The position numbers were made by a program, and so were the translations under genes. Of a stretch of DNA of 64,000 bases, positions 36,956 to 49,271 are shown one piece after another. Under the pieces are notes generated by a model. The model saw only the letters and a list, made by a program, of their open reading frames with translations. It did no database searches and was not told the DNA's origin. The stretch lies in assembly GCA_000507305.1 (NCBI GenBank), contig DF239160.1:8271-72270 (forward strand), in the 5' to 3' direction. The stretch's first letter is position 1; every line of letters begins with the position of its first letter. Source of the stretch: Breviolum minutum Mf 1.05b.01 (Eukaryota; Sar; Dinophyceae; Suessiales; Symbiodiniaceae).

Positions 36956-37674
36956 AGTTATATCAGCCCCATAAAAGGCCGAAAGGAAAGGGTTTTTCAC
37001 TGGGTTTGTTACAACCCCTAAGTTATGATTTCACCTATATATCGTGGTGCATCAGCACCATTACTTGGTTCTATTGGTGAGAATTTAGTATTATTCTGGG
37101 TTTCAAATTTTTCACTCCGTGGGTATTAGTAAAACACTACTAAATTAACTATTACTTAAATTGGTCACATATTGGATTACAGATTACAATGCAATATATA
37201 GCATTCACAGCACATTTTGAAGAACATTTGTAAATACTGTTTATTGAAATATTTTGGCCCTTACGAGTCCCTGAAACTAATAGTTCGCACCAGAAAATAA
37301 GCCTTCTGAAAAAAAAACATCTTCCAACCATGGATTTTCAGGGGCGAACTGTTAGCTTTGATTCAGGGAGGGTACCTCTGATCATGGCTAATCAACCTAC
37401 CCTCCCTAACGTACCCCCCAGAAATAAGGGTTTAATAAGGCCCTGATATAAGGGGTCATTGACCAGTCATGATATAAGTGGAGTTATATGGGCCCCTACT
37501 TTTCACGGTTTTTGTGGCATGGCACTTGGAAAAACTACCAAGTCGCCAAGTCACTGCCGATTGAAGTTGCAACGCCCATGAGGTCAACACACAAGCACCA
37601 TCCTGGGTCCCCGGATCCGTTAAGGGGATACGGACCGATACCCGGTCCGTCATGGGGGTCACCTATACATTTAA

Positions 37675-37826
37675 GTGAGCCACGAAAAAAATCCTTATTA
37701 CTTTCCATTATACTGGTTGGTCAATAGGGATCCTTATAATGGTTCATTATAATCCCTATATACCTGGCTAGTATAATCCCCTATATACCGTAAACAACCA
37801 GGTTTTTTTTCATTGCTTAAGTGGAT
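37675..37826. mobile_element. MITE family 1 (GTGAGCCACGAAAA terminal repeats)
   Basis: Palindromic element: GTGAGCCACGAAAAAAA at one end, TTTTTTTTCATTGCTTAAGT at the other, with an internal inverted block around AATAGGGATCCTTATAATGG and CCCTATATA. Other copies: about 4000-4141 (phosphatase intron 9), 12274-12423, 15063-15220, 28099-28258, 43960-44083 and 58617-58735 (partial). No coding capacity, so non-autonomous. On one strand its terminus begins with GTGAGC, a good splice donor. Confidence 0.8.
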
Positions 37827-40800
37827 AGCTCTGGCATTTTGTTGGAGCGGAATCTGCGGAGGGGTCGAGGTGGTAACACCGTAACTTGTCTTTCAGGTAT
37901 TGGGAGCTACTTAATAGAAGAGTAATCAAGCCCGGCCGATCCCACTAGTAATAGATGTTTCCTATTGGAGTTTCATGGAGTTTCCATTTCACATGTTTGT
38001 TGATCCAGGGTACAATGTTTGAAAAACAAAGAAACATTACCAGGCTGACTATAGATCTGAAGAGGCATCCAGGCAGCTCTGAGAATTATTATCTGAACTG
38101 GTATCCAACAGAAACATCTAAGTTTGAACTTTCAAAAAACTCACACCGCCATTCCATCATAGCTTGATAACGTCCAATATATATATATATATACACATAT
38201 ATATATACACATAAATATGCATGGTATATTCACAACCTACTAATTTATATACGCAAATACATGGTATATTTGCAACCTACTCCATTTGCCCAGAAAAAAA
38301 TCAGCCATTCATGTTTTTTTCATTTGCTCGTCCCGGATCCTCTGGGATTGATGCATAAGATTTACACCCACAAAACATCTCTGGCTCTGTCAATTCCTCA
38401 TGATCCCTTGGGTCTAACACCATAATTTGTGATTTAAAAAGAACTATATCATATATATATATATGTATATTATATGTGCATATCATTGGTTGCTTGTTTG
38501 AGGATTCCCATTTCATATCTCATGTTCATCCATTCTCATAAATGTCATAGCCCCGCAAAGAAGAAGGTAGTTGGAGTAGTCCCTTACCCTTGGTGGACGA
38601 CACCCAGCAACCCCCCTTGTTGCAGACAGAACGTAATACAGAACGTCAAGAAGTTAATACATGGAATATACTCCCCCTGAAAACTAAGATAGCCCCTGAA
38701 AAACAATGGTTGGAAGAAGACTTTTCTTTTGTGAAGGTTACTTTTGAGGAGCTATTTTAAACTTGAGGAGTGTAATTTGTTCACAATCACTTTCAAACAG
38801 GGCCGTAATTCATCCCTTCCATCAACCAGCTGCATTGCTTTTTATAGTTGGTGATTTCTGAGCAATTTCAACCCGTTTGAAAAATATGCTCGTCAGATTG
38901 GACCATTTCCCCAAGGATCGGGGTGAACATGAAAAAATATTTGAGTTGCCATCACCCAGTTTTTATAGCTCGCTAAAATGTTCCACAACCTTCTCGTCCT
39001 CTGGTTTTCTTTTAGTCAAGCATCATGAGACTCCAGTTTTCCAATCCGTTCCAAGACATTGCATGCCTGGACGAACCGAGAAATGTCGAAATGCCATGTT
39101 TTTTTTGGGGGGCTGAAATTCCCATATCATCCATGGGACGATTGTATGTTTACCTACTAAGTTACTAACTTACATTAATTTACCATACAAAAATCAACCA
39201 CATGTAGGTATATGAATATACCACCCATAGGATCCATGCATGGTATATTTACCTACATTTATCATAGAAATCAACCAAATGTAGGTAAATATACTATACA
39301 TGGATCCTATGGGCCATCGATGGGATCCCATGGGATTGAGTCTTCCCACCGTGAGGTTCCGTGAGGTTGAAACCCCATCAAGCTTTTGGCCGTTCCATAC
39401 CACCTTTTTCTGTGGAAGAAAACAAGTCAACAACAAATTACCCACCCGAAATAGCCACTCAAAAAATCGATGATTGGAAGACATTGGAAGATCGATTTCC
39501 TTTTGGGATGGCCTATGTTCAGGTGCTATGTTGGTTTTAGGGTTGCCGAAATTTGCCATGAATTTTCCCAAAAAGATAGTGTGCTGCAGGAAAAAAACAT
39601 GTTAAAATGGATCATCTGATCGACAAGTAGGGGTGGAAATAGAAAGTGTTGGACACCACCAACACCAAACAAAACATGCGAGTTAAGGTGATCTCCAACA
39701 AGAAACAAGAATCATCCAATCATAGCATCTTCTAAATTCATGGTGATGGTTACGTCCTGCCACTAATATCAATATTCAGGAGCACTTCAGTATTTCCACA
39801 CGACTTTGGAGCCGGCAGGTAGGTAGTAGCTAGGTTCATCATGAGCATCATCTAAATATCACATTCCGTAAACATACCAACCCAACTTGCTAATGCTCTT
39901 CACCCCGGACCCGCTGGGAATGAAGCTGCAATAACGTCTCTCAAAATATGCCATGACACATTTTGGGCAAAGCAAGTGGCTTTAAGAAAAATAAAAGCGG
40001 ACTTAAAAAAAATGGGTTTGTGTGAGAGTCAAACCCTATATATCAACCAACTAAACAGGCCATTTTTGGGCCACAAATTTAGAGACAAGCCCCACATGTA
40101 GCATGATGTAACATTACATCAAAAAGCCGTTGATTTTCCTCATCTAAGGGGTGCTTTTTTAGCTTCCATGTTACTGTTGCTTCTCCAGCGTCTAAACCAC
40201 GAAACAACAGTTGGCTCAGTTCATCTAAATTTCATGTCCCAAAAAATACACTAGTTGGTGGTTTCAACTTTCAACCCAATTGAAAAATATTAGTCACATT
40301 GGAAATCTTCCCCAAATAGGGATGAAAATAAAAAATATTTGAAACCACCACCTAGTACATGTGGTCATGCTGTGACCACCGCGCCTGCATGTAAATCTCA
40401 GCAGCCTCTTGTCCACGATTTAAATATTCCAGATTCTGACCCACCACTCCTCGGGACCAAGTGTGTGGAAGGTGCCTAAAAACCGAGGGAACATTCAAGA
40501 GGTATAGCAACACCCATAGCATCCATGTATGGTATATTTACCTACATTTGGTTGCTTTTGATGGAAAAATATGGTAAATGTAGGTAAATATAACATACAT
40601 GGATGCTATGGGTTAGTATACGTTTATAGACTGTGATAAGATAATGATAGCGTTGCTATGATATGATAAGATTATGAAGAGATCGTGGTATCGTCTGTGA
40701 AGGAGAAAACTTTCACTATAATATCCAATCCCAATACATAATAAAGTACCACCAATGTTCAATCTTGAGATCATGTTTCTACCGGAAATGGCCAAATTTG

Positions 40801-40869
40801 ATGTTCTAATATTCCAGGAAGATTATGAGCTCTCTACAAACAAACGGCCCCATATATAAACTTTCACAT

Positions 40870-41070
40870 TCACATCATTTTCCCCCGCCGTTTTGAAGGT
40901 ACAAACGACACGTCCAAGCTGCGTAACAAATTGGCTTTCTCTTCCGAGTCGTGAGTGGCCGCAAGCTGTGCCTCGGATAGACCGCAGCTTTTAAGGTAAT
41001 CGTAACCCGTAGATCCGATTAGAAGTTTACATATATCGTTGGTGGTGATAAACCCTTCAAAATTGGAAAT
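40870..41070 (-). CDS. Candidate terminal exon, unknown protein
   Basis: Sixty-six codons and TGA. Contains NFEGFITTNDICKLLIGSTG, SCGLSEAQLAATHDSEEKAN and a basic end (PSKRRGKMM). With acceptor CTCCCGAAG|A it is phase 0 and agrees with the donor of 41366-41521; a better pyrimidine tract (TTTTTTTCTAG|G, about 41118) would be phase 2 and does not. Confidence 0.5.
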   Translation of the reverse strand: MSNFEGFITTNDICKLLIGSTGYDYLKSCGLSEAQLAATHDSEEKANLLRSLDVSFVPSKRRGKMM

Positions 41071-41365
41071 CTTCGGGAGTCGTGGAAACAGAAACATTGT
41101 TGAAGATTGAAACAACCTAGAAAAAAAGGTCACCACAGGTCTGAGTTGGAACACATCGTGGAAGCATTTGAGTGGGGCGGGTCACACAGTCAATGGCTTG
41201 CCGACCCCAAACCAAAAAGTTAACAGTTGCATCAAATTGCATCCACCTTTCTGAAGCCCCCAAGAAAGTGGATAACAAAAATCAATACAGTATGCATAAT
41301 CAAAACCACCAGCTCCAGTACCAAAGTGATTTAGCATTGGTTGGCTGGGGATGTTTGGGAGCTAC

Positions 41366-41521
41366 CTGGCCGCTTTCACAACGAGGAACCGCTTGCAGTA
41401 GTTTAGCAGCCCGTTCATAGAGGCCCAGGCGATGGAGAAAACTCGAAATCCTCAGAGGTTTGGTCTTCTGTGCTGCCTTTTGAACCCTGGTAGTGCTTTT
41501 TTGATCGTTGATTACACAATC
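41366..41521 (-). CDS. Candidate exon, unknown protein
   Basis: Fifty-two codons, phase 0 to 0, with KAAQKTKPLRISSFLHRLGL and YERAAKLLQAVPRCESGQ. The acceptor is TGGAGCAG|G (a later one at ACTACCAG|G is possible) and the donor CAG|GTAGCT. The helical repeat-like YERAAKLLQA suggests an alpha-solenoid but is too short to call. Confidence 0.45.
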
Positions 41522-43693
41522 CTGCTCCAACCAATACACTATACCCATGAGCTTCGGATTTGAGAAAGGAACTCCTTTCATAACGATTCCTCACAAGTAC
41601 AAAAATACATGATCTCCAGCTCCATTTTTTGTTTCTATATCAATATTCAAAACAGGAGCATGGCAAGGAGATCCAATGAATGTCATCTATATGGATATGT
41701 TTCGGATGACCAGTCGGCCTGTCATTGCTTTTCTCGGGTACATGGACTCCTAAAGATCAAAAGACCGGATCCATTCACCGATGGTACATTTTTGCGGATC
41801 CATGAATGGCTAATTTTGTCTGGCAAATTACCCTCCCTGAAACTAACAGTTTCGATGGATTCCATGGATGGTTGGAAGACTAACTACTTTCCTTTTGGGA
41901 GTTTCCCTATATTTTCAGGTGCAAACTTGCTGTTCGTTTCAGGGAGGGTCAAATTCGTCGGTCATTTATATACCCGACGGACCCGTCCGTCCCAGGGATT
42001 GGGTCGATTCCCAACCGCAGCTGCAACGACGTAACCGTCCCGGCAGTTTAAGGTCACTTTAAACAAGACTAGTTGGTGGTTTCAACCTTCAACCCATCTG
42101 AAAAAATATGCGCAAGTCAAATGGGGTTCATCTTCCCCAACTTGGGGTGAAAATAAAACATTATTTGAGTTGCCACCATCCAGAAAACTTGATGACCTTA
42201 AACGGCTTCCGTTTTGATTGGTAACTCAACAAGCATCCAGATTGACATAGCCCAAAACGATCCGTCACCATGGGACGAATTGTATATTTACCTATTAATT
42301 TACCATAAACAAATAAACCCATGTCATGTAGGTAAATATACCAGTCCCATGGATCCTATGGGATTGATACAAAACATCTTTTCCAGAAACTCCAAGCCAA
42401 GGGAAAACGGATCAAAAAAGAAAGCAGTTTGTGTTTGAGTTCACACATTCCGTTGAAACGCTAAGCCACCATCACTAAGAATTCATAACAGTAAACAAAT
42501 TTTGAAAACCTTAGGGCCTCTGGAAAAGGTTTAACTTTTATTTTGTTGCATCAACACATGACACAACCTCACACTAAAAAGGACTACAGTACGGCGCTCA
42601 GGGAAAGATGCTAAGTCGAACTCAGAACCCCAATTGTACTAACTAGGGCCACCCATCAACAAAAACTACCCTTTGGTAAACTGACATAGCAACGGAATAT
42701 CCCCATCTTCAATAGGAAACACATCTTCAAAGGGTCCATTTTCCATTGCTATGTTAGTTTACTGGAGTGTAATAATTTCTCCCAAGTTTCGAAATCAAAA
42801 ATAACAAGGCTTGTTTAAAGCACCACCTACTTTTGGACCTCAAAACCCATGGAAAAAATGAAGTTTGGAAGCACTAAACATATGGGTTGTAAGCCCTAAA
42901 AATGGAGGTTGTGGGTTCCCAGCTGATAATCACTACTGTAGTAGTTGTTTCGTCAAGCCATCCCATCTCCACTGATGAACTCACGTTTCTCCATCACACA
43001 ACATCCACAACAAACCTAATATCACCAAGCACACGTATATGAACACATGTATATAAAAATGCAATGTTCATACTCACAATTTGTGTGTTGTAAAAAATAG
43101 TAGCCGAATTCATGTATATTCATATAACTTTATGTATATATATGTAGATAAATATGTGGACAAACTACACCAAATTCTAGCCAACCCCAATTAGGTGCAT
43201 TCAGGAGGATTTCCTTGAACTAATCTAAAACAACTTCTCTAGATGTTCAAAGGTAGAAACCCAATCCAAAACTCCATAAATATATATATACTTTATTACA
43301 TACACCATGCGAGATTGGGTCACAAAATAACCCAAACATCGCAACAAAAACCACCACCATCCAACCACATTTTCAACAAATAACATACCCTTCCACTATG
43401 TAAAACGATTTATTACATATTTTGTAGGGATCCAATCACCTCCTGAGAATGGTAATGGAAGCTAAATACTATGCTGCGAAGGTGATTGGACCCTTCATCA
43501 CTCTCTGACAATATGACTGGATGCCTAAGGATTAGAAACAACACCCAACTTCAACCACATCTTCAACAAATAACATCCCCTTCCATTTTATGTAAAACCC
43601 ATTCAATATATTCTATCACATATATAAAAAAAACAACAACCGCAAGTCTCAACTTTAACCATTTCCATTGCCCAAGCATCTGTGAACCAATAC

Positions 43694-43793
43694 CAGCTGC
43701 GAAGTCGCCACGTAAATCACCACGCGACATCTGTTGCAAGGCCTCATGAGTCGCCGATTCAGCCAACCATTGGAGAAGTTGATGCCGAACCAC
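43694..43793 (-). CDS. Candidate exon, unknown protein
   Basis: Thirty-three codons plus one base (VVRHQLLQWLAESATHEAL, then QQMSRGDLRGDFAA). The acceptor is GATCCCAG|G and the donor GCTG|GTATTG. Entry phase 0 agrees with the donor of 44117-44228. The exon to 41366 is out of phase, so one more exon is expected between them. Confidence 0.48.
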
Positions 43794-44116
43794 CTGGGAT
43801 CCGGGGCCGCGGCTGGTGAGCCAACGAAAACAAAAACTTAGGGAAATAATTGCAAATTACCCGCAGGGTCCAAGGGACGATTGCATATTCACCTCATTCT
43901 TCACCAGCAAAATCAACTAAATGTGGGTATATATACCAGTCCCACTAAAAAAACTCGGCCGGTCCCGGATACTTTCCATGAATTATACTGGTTGTTATAA
44001 TGGTTTATGAAATAATCCTCATAAAAACTGTGTAGAACAATCCCTAATATATCCACTAGGTTTTGTTTCATTGCTCAAGTGACAACGGGAGAAACCCAAA
44101 CGAAATGTAGCAACAC

Positions 44117-44228
44117 CTGCGCAACCCCGTGGAGTTTTCGGGAAAACCCTGGTGCTGTTGTAGAACCGAAGATGCAGACACACCACCCGAAAAAACGCTC
44201 AAGGAGGTTTGGAAGGTGGCTGTGCATT
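44117..44228 (-). CDS. Candidate exon, unknown protein
   Basis: Thirty-seven codons from MHSHLPNLLERFFGWCVC to SRKLHGVAQ, donor CAG|GTGTTG, phase 0. The 5' boundary may be a splice acceptor (CCATCAAG|A) or the Met may be a start. A second minus frame is open throughout. Confidence 0.38.
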
Positions 44229-45035
44229 CTTGATGGCTTGGAGATGGAACGAAAAAAAACACTGTGGCACAGATGATCTTTGTCATTCACGGGAAAGCTA
44301 CTGTAGGTATACATTGCATATAACTCAGCAGCACCACGTGTCGTTACATTTGGAAATCTCCGTTTAAAAATTCACAGTCATCACTTCAAATCTGACGAGA
44401 TCTGTTCATGCTTCTGCTTTGTAACACTGATGAATCTCAGGAGTTATATGATCACCACGTGATGAGATATTTGTATTTTGCAAGCTTGGCTCTTTAGCGA
44501 TCTTTTTTTTGATATACGTACAAATGTTGTTCTTGGATCCGAGCGAGAGTGAAATCGATTGCTCATCCAGACTCTTTGGATCTTCAATGGGAAATGATGG
44601 TCACCCTTGGTACATTTCTGTAATATTTTTGTCCTATGGTGATTCCTTCCAACGACCTTTGTTTCAACCCCTACTTAAGATCTGGATAGAACAAAAATAT
44701 CCAGCATCCAGGCTGCTCAATAAACCAACTTCTTAGTGGCTTCATCTGTGAATGGCTCCCTGAAGGAAATCGTTCAGCGGCTGAACAACCCTTGTGTTTT
44801 TTTGATAGAAGAAATCGACGCAAATTGATAAGAAAACTGGTATGACTATATATACATTAAACAAAATATTGCTATACATGTACATGCAAAAAAATATATA
44901 ATGTAATAACATTATTGTACATATGCGTAAATCAAAAATAATATACGCAAAGCCTTGACAAGTCAATGATCCATATCAATTGGTCATGAACAATAGCAGC
45001 TTAGTGCCCACCACGAAATATGAACCGCAGTTATC

Positions 45036-45120
45036 TCATAGCAACTGAGGTGCCTGATTGAGATAGGCACAGCCAACCTTGTGCGATGGGAGCAGCTCTG
45101 GAATTTTCTGGCGTGGTACC
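45036..45120 (-). CDS. Candidate terminal exon of an unknown gene
   Basis: Twenty-seven codons and TGA (VPRQKIPELLPSHKVGCAY, LNQAPQLL). The acceptor is CCCAGTAG|G, phase 2, agreeing with the exon at 45297-45362. The acceptor falls in the terminal repeat of a palindromic element that fills most of the 176-nt intron. Confidence 0.48.
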
Positions 45121-45296
45121 CTACTGGGAACTAACATATCCTGTTACCAACAAGGCACTATTTGAGTCGATGATTTTCCTCTTCCCGTTTGGTGGGATAT
45201 ACACACTCACCCAGTTAAAACCATATAAACTGTTCCTCAAATGTGGATCATGAAAACTGAAAAACATGGCAATTTCTCGAGATATTTTATACCCAC

Positions 45297-45362
45297 CATC
45301 GAAGAAGTGAAGAACATCTTTGTGATTCAACCAAATTCGTGGTGTCATTGCCGCTTGATGGT
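45297..45362 (-). CDS. Candidate exon of the same unknown gene
   Basis: Twenty-one codons (PSSGNDTTNLVESQRCSSLLR), phase 2 to 2, acceptor GCCTGCAG|A and donor CGATG|GTGGGT. In phase on both sides. Confidence 0.45.
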
Positions 45363-45613
45363 CTGCAGGCACCCCGCAGTTTAGATTCTACTTAATGAAA
45401 CTTCCAAACCATCGGGCTCTGCCCTACATGAAAAGAAAGTCTTCCCAACCAGCCCTGTTTCAGGTGCAAGCTGCCAGCCAGTAGTTGTTGGTAAGCTTAC
45501 ATGGTAAATTGAAATATCTCCCCATTTTTGGTATGAAATGTATGAATTTGATCTTGGAAAGGAAGATGCATATGGGAAAATACTCCATTTCTTATGCGAA
45601 CACAGCCACACAC

Positions 45614-45761
45614 CTAAGATCCTGCACCAATGCCAACCAAGGAACACCATTCGATACGATCTGTAGAATCTGTTCTTTGTCCGCAGCGACAGAAGCTTCA
45701 GCAGTTTCGACATCCAGTTGCTCCAAAGAAGACCATAGATATCCTGACTGAAGAAGTGCCC
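45614..45761 (-). CDS. Candidate exon of the same unknown gene
   Basis: Forty-eight codons, phase 1 to 2, including SSLEQLDVETAEASVAADKE and QILQIVSNGVPWLALVQDL. The acceptor is ACCCTTCAG|G and the donor CTTAG|GTGTGT. The composition (acidic, helical) is unlike the surrounding repeat-rich DNA. Not recognised. Confidence 0.5.
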
Positions 45762-46362
45762 CTGAAGGGTCATAGAGGAACACAAGTTCCAACAACACTT
45801 ATGTTCGGAGACATGTTGACATGTCAAATGTTTGAAAAAAACCACAAAAGATGGCTTCAAGGTTTTGTTCGGTCATGGATGATCAAAGGTTTGATCGAAT
45901 CTGTTTGTACTTTATTTTGTTCACACCATCTGGAAGTTTTCCCGGAGCACAATGCCCCCCAAAAATGCTTGCGAACTTGAGTTTCTGGCAGTAAAACCAC
46001 AAGGGTCTACAGCATCTGCATCCAAAAAAACAATCTTTGCCCAACTCCCACCAAACACAAACGTCTCACAGATTTAAGAGCCAAGAATCTATCCAACCTC
46101 AGCACTGCAAAACATGAGAAACAAGACGGGAGCAGTGCATTTTCACTACCCGTAGTGAGGTGTGTTGGCCCCCTTTGAACCGGAACATGACCATTCAAAA
46201 GGGATTCAAATCATCATAAGTGGTGCAATAAATCTGCACAAACTTTAATAATTCCTACTTCGTCGACCTCGTTATTCAATTATGTTCCGCGTCTTTAGCG
46301 CCTCGCCTCGTTAAATAACGTTTCAAATTAACCACCTCGTCCCCTACATACCTGCTTCTTTT

Positions 46363-46551
46363 TTAAGTCTTGCTTCGCTTTGGTGGTGACATCTCGTCCA
46401 GTATTGTGGAAACCATGACGCCCGGTTCTGGAGCAGCGAATCCACTTGAACTGGACAAGAGCCGCGGATGTTCCGGCTTTGCCGGCTTGCGCTTGTAGTT
46501 TGTTCGCTTGTGGCCAACATCACTTCGAACTTTAGCGACAACAAGCAGCGA
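46363..46551 (-). CDS. Candidate terminal exon, basic tail
   Basis: Sixty-two codons and TAA in a GC-rich island. Contains SLLVVAKVRSDVGHKRTNYK and ends MVSTILDEMSPPKRSKT. The acceptor is TAATTATAG|T in phase 0, as required by 47195-47383. Another minus frame is also open to a GTATGT donor at about 46350. Confidence 0.45.
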   Translation of the reverse strand, partial: SLLVVAKVRSDVGHKRTNYKRKPAKPEHPRLLSSSSGFAAPEPGVMVSTILDEMSPPKRSKT

Positions 46552-46607
46552 CTATAATTAGAGACATTCAAAGGTTGGTGGCGGACCTCAACTGCGATCT
46601 GTGGCCA

Positions 46608-47080
46608 GTGTTCCCTGGAAGGGTCTCAGGAACGCTGGGAAAAGCACCTGAAAAGCGCAGTGCCTGCTCCCAAGAGCGTCTGCAAAGAAAAAGAAAAACA
46701 ACTTTTCGGGGCCTGAAAAGTTGTTCTTTTAAATTTGCAATTGGAAGGTCTCCCTTTGCAGTGGCGTTCTGGGCAGCTGGAAAAGGCACCTGAAAAGCTT
46801 AGTGCCTGCCCCCAAGAGTGTTTGGAAGGGAAAATAAAAAAACAACTTTTCGGGGCCTGAAAAGTTGTTGTTTCTAAATTTGCAATTGGAAAGGGTCTGC
46901 CTTTGCAGTGGCGCTTTGGGCAGCTGGAAAAAGCACCTGAAAAGCTTAGTGCCTGCTCCCAAGAGTGTCTGGAAGGGAAAATAAAAAAACAACTTTTCGG
47001 GGCCTGAAAAGTTGTTTTTTTAATTTGCAATTTGGAAGGGTCTCCCTTTTGCAGTGGCGCTTTGGGCAGCTGGAAAAGCA
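46608..47080. repeat. Three-copy minisatellite, each unit with a hairpin
   Basis: Three tandem units with period about 144-147 nt. Each contains the perfect palindrome arms AACAACTTTTC / GAAAAGTTGTT around GGGGCCT, starting at about 46697, 46841 and 46988. Shared blocks include GCACCTGAAAAGC and GGGCAGCTGGAAAA. It lies in the intron between candidate exons 47195 and 46551. A 174-codon minus frame runs through all three units because the period is close to a multiple of three. Confidence 0.9.
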
Positions 47081-47194
47081 ATATGTCCTTGGCTTTGTTC
47101 TCCAAGCTAATCTCTCGTTCTTTTCCATTGATCGCTAATTCTTGGAACACACCTCGGGAGTGACCTCGTTAAATTGCACATCTTACCTCGTTAC

Positions 47195-47383
47195 CTCGGC
47201 TGAGGTCGCTAAAGTTTGCCCAGTAATAAATAAAGCCAATGCTAAAGACGTAGATTTCAAGAAATCATAGAGAAAACATCGCAGTGTGGACTTTGGCCGC
47301 TTGGGATTGTTTGAAACACCACTACATGAGTCAATTCCAAGTGACAAAATATTGTGGTTCTTCAAAACCTTTTCTAGTTCATC
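47195..47383 (-). CDS. Candidate exon, unknown protein
   Basis: Sixty-three codons, phase 0 to 0: DELEKVLKNHNILSLGIDSC at the start, SNNPKRPKSTLRCFLYDFLK in the middle, then a hydrophobic stretch (ALALFITG). The acceptor ATATTTTGCAG|G is good; the donor is GAG|GTAACG. The intron to 46551 holds a three-copy minisatellite. Confidence 0.5.
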
Positions 47384-48433
47384 CTGCAAAATATATATGT
47401 AAAACAGCAGTCATGAAGATACCCAAAAATTGTCCACAGTGAAACACTGAGAGATGCCTGTTAAGGGAAACGCTTTCTATGATTTTTCAAGTCCACCTGC
47501 GGGTAAGTCATCCATCTTCATTGTTAAGAAATTCTTTGGGACCGTTGGTATTCCCACCTAGTGCATCGAAAAATCTCCTATACTGCTGGGATGCATGTAT
47601 AAAACCCTTCGAAAAAAAAATCAACAAATCTCAACGTTTTCTTTTCCGGAATTCTGAAAAAATCAAGCCGCAGTTTTTCCCTATCCGAAGTGCCCGGCCT
47701 CCGAGTGTCCTGGGAATGGTGGAACTTTGTTTTTCACGTGGGGACCAAAGGATCCGGGGGAGGCTGGTGCGAAAGGTTGGTTTATTGTTGAGTGAAACAT
47801 GGGGGTTTCATGTTTCGGAAGCTGCGGAAGTTACCCCTACAGGAAACAAGGAACATGGCGATCGATGGAAAAATCCATCATTTTTTCATATAGGAGTCCT
47901 AGATTTTGAATGGTTGGTTTTCCCATTGAGTCAATGTTAGTTTTGAGGGTGTATATACGTATACGACGTCTTTGCCATGAACCAAGGAACGATCCAGTTG
48001 CAATGGAATCGCAAAATGTCTTCATTTCCTTCGGCGGTGATTTTTTTTTGGGAGGCAACATGAGCTGGAAAGCCATGTGAATCTTTGGGTACTTGTCTTC
48101 CTCTCATCAAACGACATGAAAATGCAACCTGACCTGTCGATATTATGTTAATTTATGATTATTCTTGTAGTTTTCGAAGATTAACTAGAAATCACTAAAT
48201 ATGTAGTCTCCAAAAAGTAGGTCATTTTTTTCATTTGTCGAAGAATCGTAAATTTTCACAACGATTCTGGAGGTAGAGCAGCTGAGTTGTGGGTTTCCCG
48301 TTCAGGTTTAGGATTTTGGGTCTCCAAATCCAGAGCCCCACGTTTTCAAACTGGATAATACTGTGCATAGCTTCTCAAACCCATAAGAGTCAACTACCAT
48401 CAACAGTAAGTGACAGGGCACATTTGCGCTATG

Positions 48434-48540
48434 ATACCCTCTCTGAAACTAACATAGCACCTGAAAATAGACCCCTGGAAAAGGAGATTCCTATTGGAAA
48501 CCACCATTTTTAGGTGCTATGTTAGTTTCAGGGAGTGTAT
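48434..48540. mobile_element. MITE family 3 (CCCTCCCTGAAACTAACA terminal repeats)
   Basis: About 100-120 bp. Inverted ends CCCTCTCTGAAACTAACATAGC and GCTATGTTAGTTTCAGGGAG enclose a second inverted pair (ACCTGAAAAT / ATTTT..AGGT). Other copies: 6182-6290, 24372-24471, 30259-30379, 31640-31742, 34100-34213, 36699-36795, 37268-37373, 38672-38770, 41831-41949 and 53163-53262. Ends read TTTCAG|GG on one strand, like a 3' splice site. Confidence 0.82.
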
Positions 48541-49001
48541 TACTTGTGAATGATCTCCACCCAACCACACACTTTAAGAGGAAAATACTTAACCTCCTTT
48601 TAGGTTGACCTCAGCATTTCCCAAACATTTTTTTTTCAAACACAGACCACATCCAGTTCCTAGTTTGGAACAACATTCCGCAACATATTGACGACACGGA
48701 TTGAAGAGGCTCAGTTTAGGGTTTCACTTTCTGGCTGAGTTTTGTGCTTTTTGTTGGTTCATGAAGATCCAGAATCAACCAATGATCTGTGCTGAAGGTT
48801 GGTCGCATAATTCTCAAAAACATGGCCGTTTGTATGGTTCACCAGGTAACTTGTAATCATCAAACACACACACACACAATTTAGTTGAAGATTAAAAAAC
48901 AACATGTTTCTTCCTTACCAAAAAAATATGGTGAATGGAATTGATCCATGTTTGCTCCAAATAGCTCAAATTTCTCATGATGCTTGGTGTTGTTTTGATA
49001 C

Positions 49002-49088
49002 CTCTCCCAACGACAACGTTTCCAGCCCCCTGAGAGGCGTCTCCTCTGGTGGTAGAATCACAGTGAGTTCGCAATTGGGGTCGTTCAC
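49002..49088 (-). CDS. Candidate exon, unknown protein
   Basis: Twenty-nine codons (VNDPNCELTVILPPEETP, LRGLETLSLGE), phase 0 to 0, acceptor GGCGCAAG|G and donor GAG|GTATCA. The other minus frames and one plus frame are open too, so strand and frame rest on splice sites and phase. Confidence 0.42.
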
Positions 49089-49199
49089 CTTGCGCCGTGA
49101 AATTGTTGACAAAACACCGGGGTGAAAAAAAAACACATGGCAACCAAGGGAAAAAAACAGTTGAGGCATCCAAAAAATGGCAACGAATTCAAAAACTAC

Positions 49200-49271
49200 A
49201 TCAATGCCAAATCTGAGAAAACACGGCAATTCCCAACATCTTGAAGTTCCAACGAATCGCGACACTTCATC
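49200..49271 (-). CDS. Candidate exon, unknown protein
   Basis: Twenty-four codons (DEVSRFVGTSRCWELPCFLR, FGID), phase 0 to 0, acceptor TTTTGTCAG|G and donor GAT|GTAGTT. In phase with 49002-49088. Confidence 0.4.

Larger units (their letters stand above)
36240..40860. other. Repeat-rich stretch without a supported gene
   Basis: Dense in small inverted repeats: family 9 (36805), family 3 (36699, 37268, 38672), family 1 (37675), family 2 (38866, 40252) and family 4 (39120, 39226, 40507), plus TATATA tracts at 38180-38215. Nothing coding recognised. Confidence 0.6.

Noticed and set aside
46626-47150. 174-codon minus ORF
   Set aside because: It consists of three repeats of the minisatellite unit; the hairpin and near-multiple-of-three period explain it.
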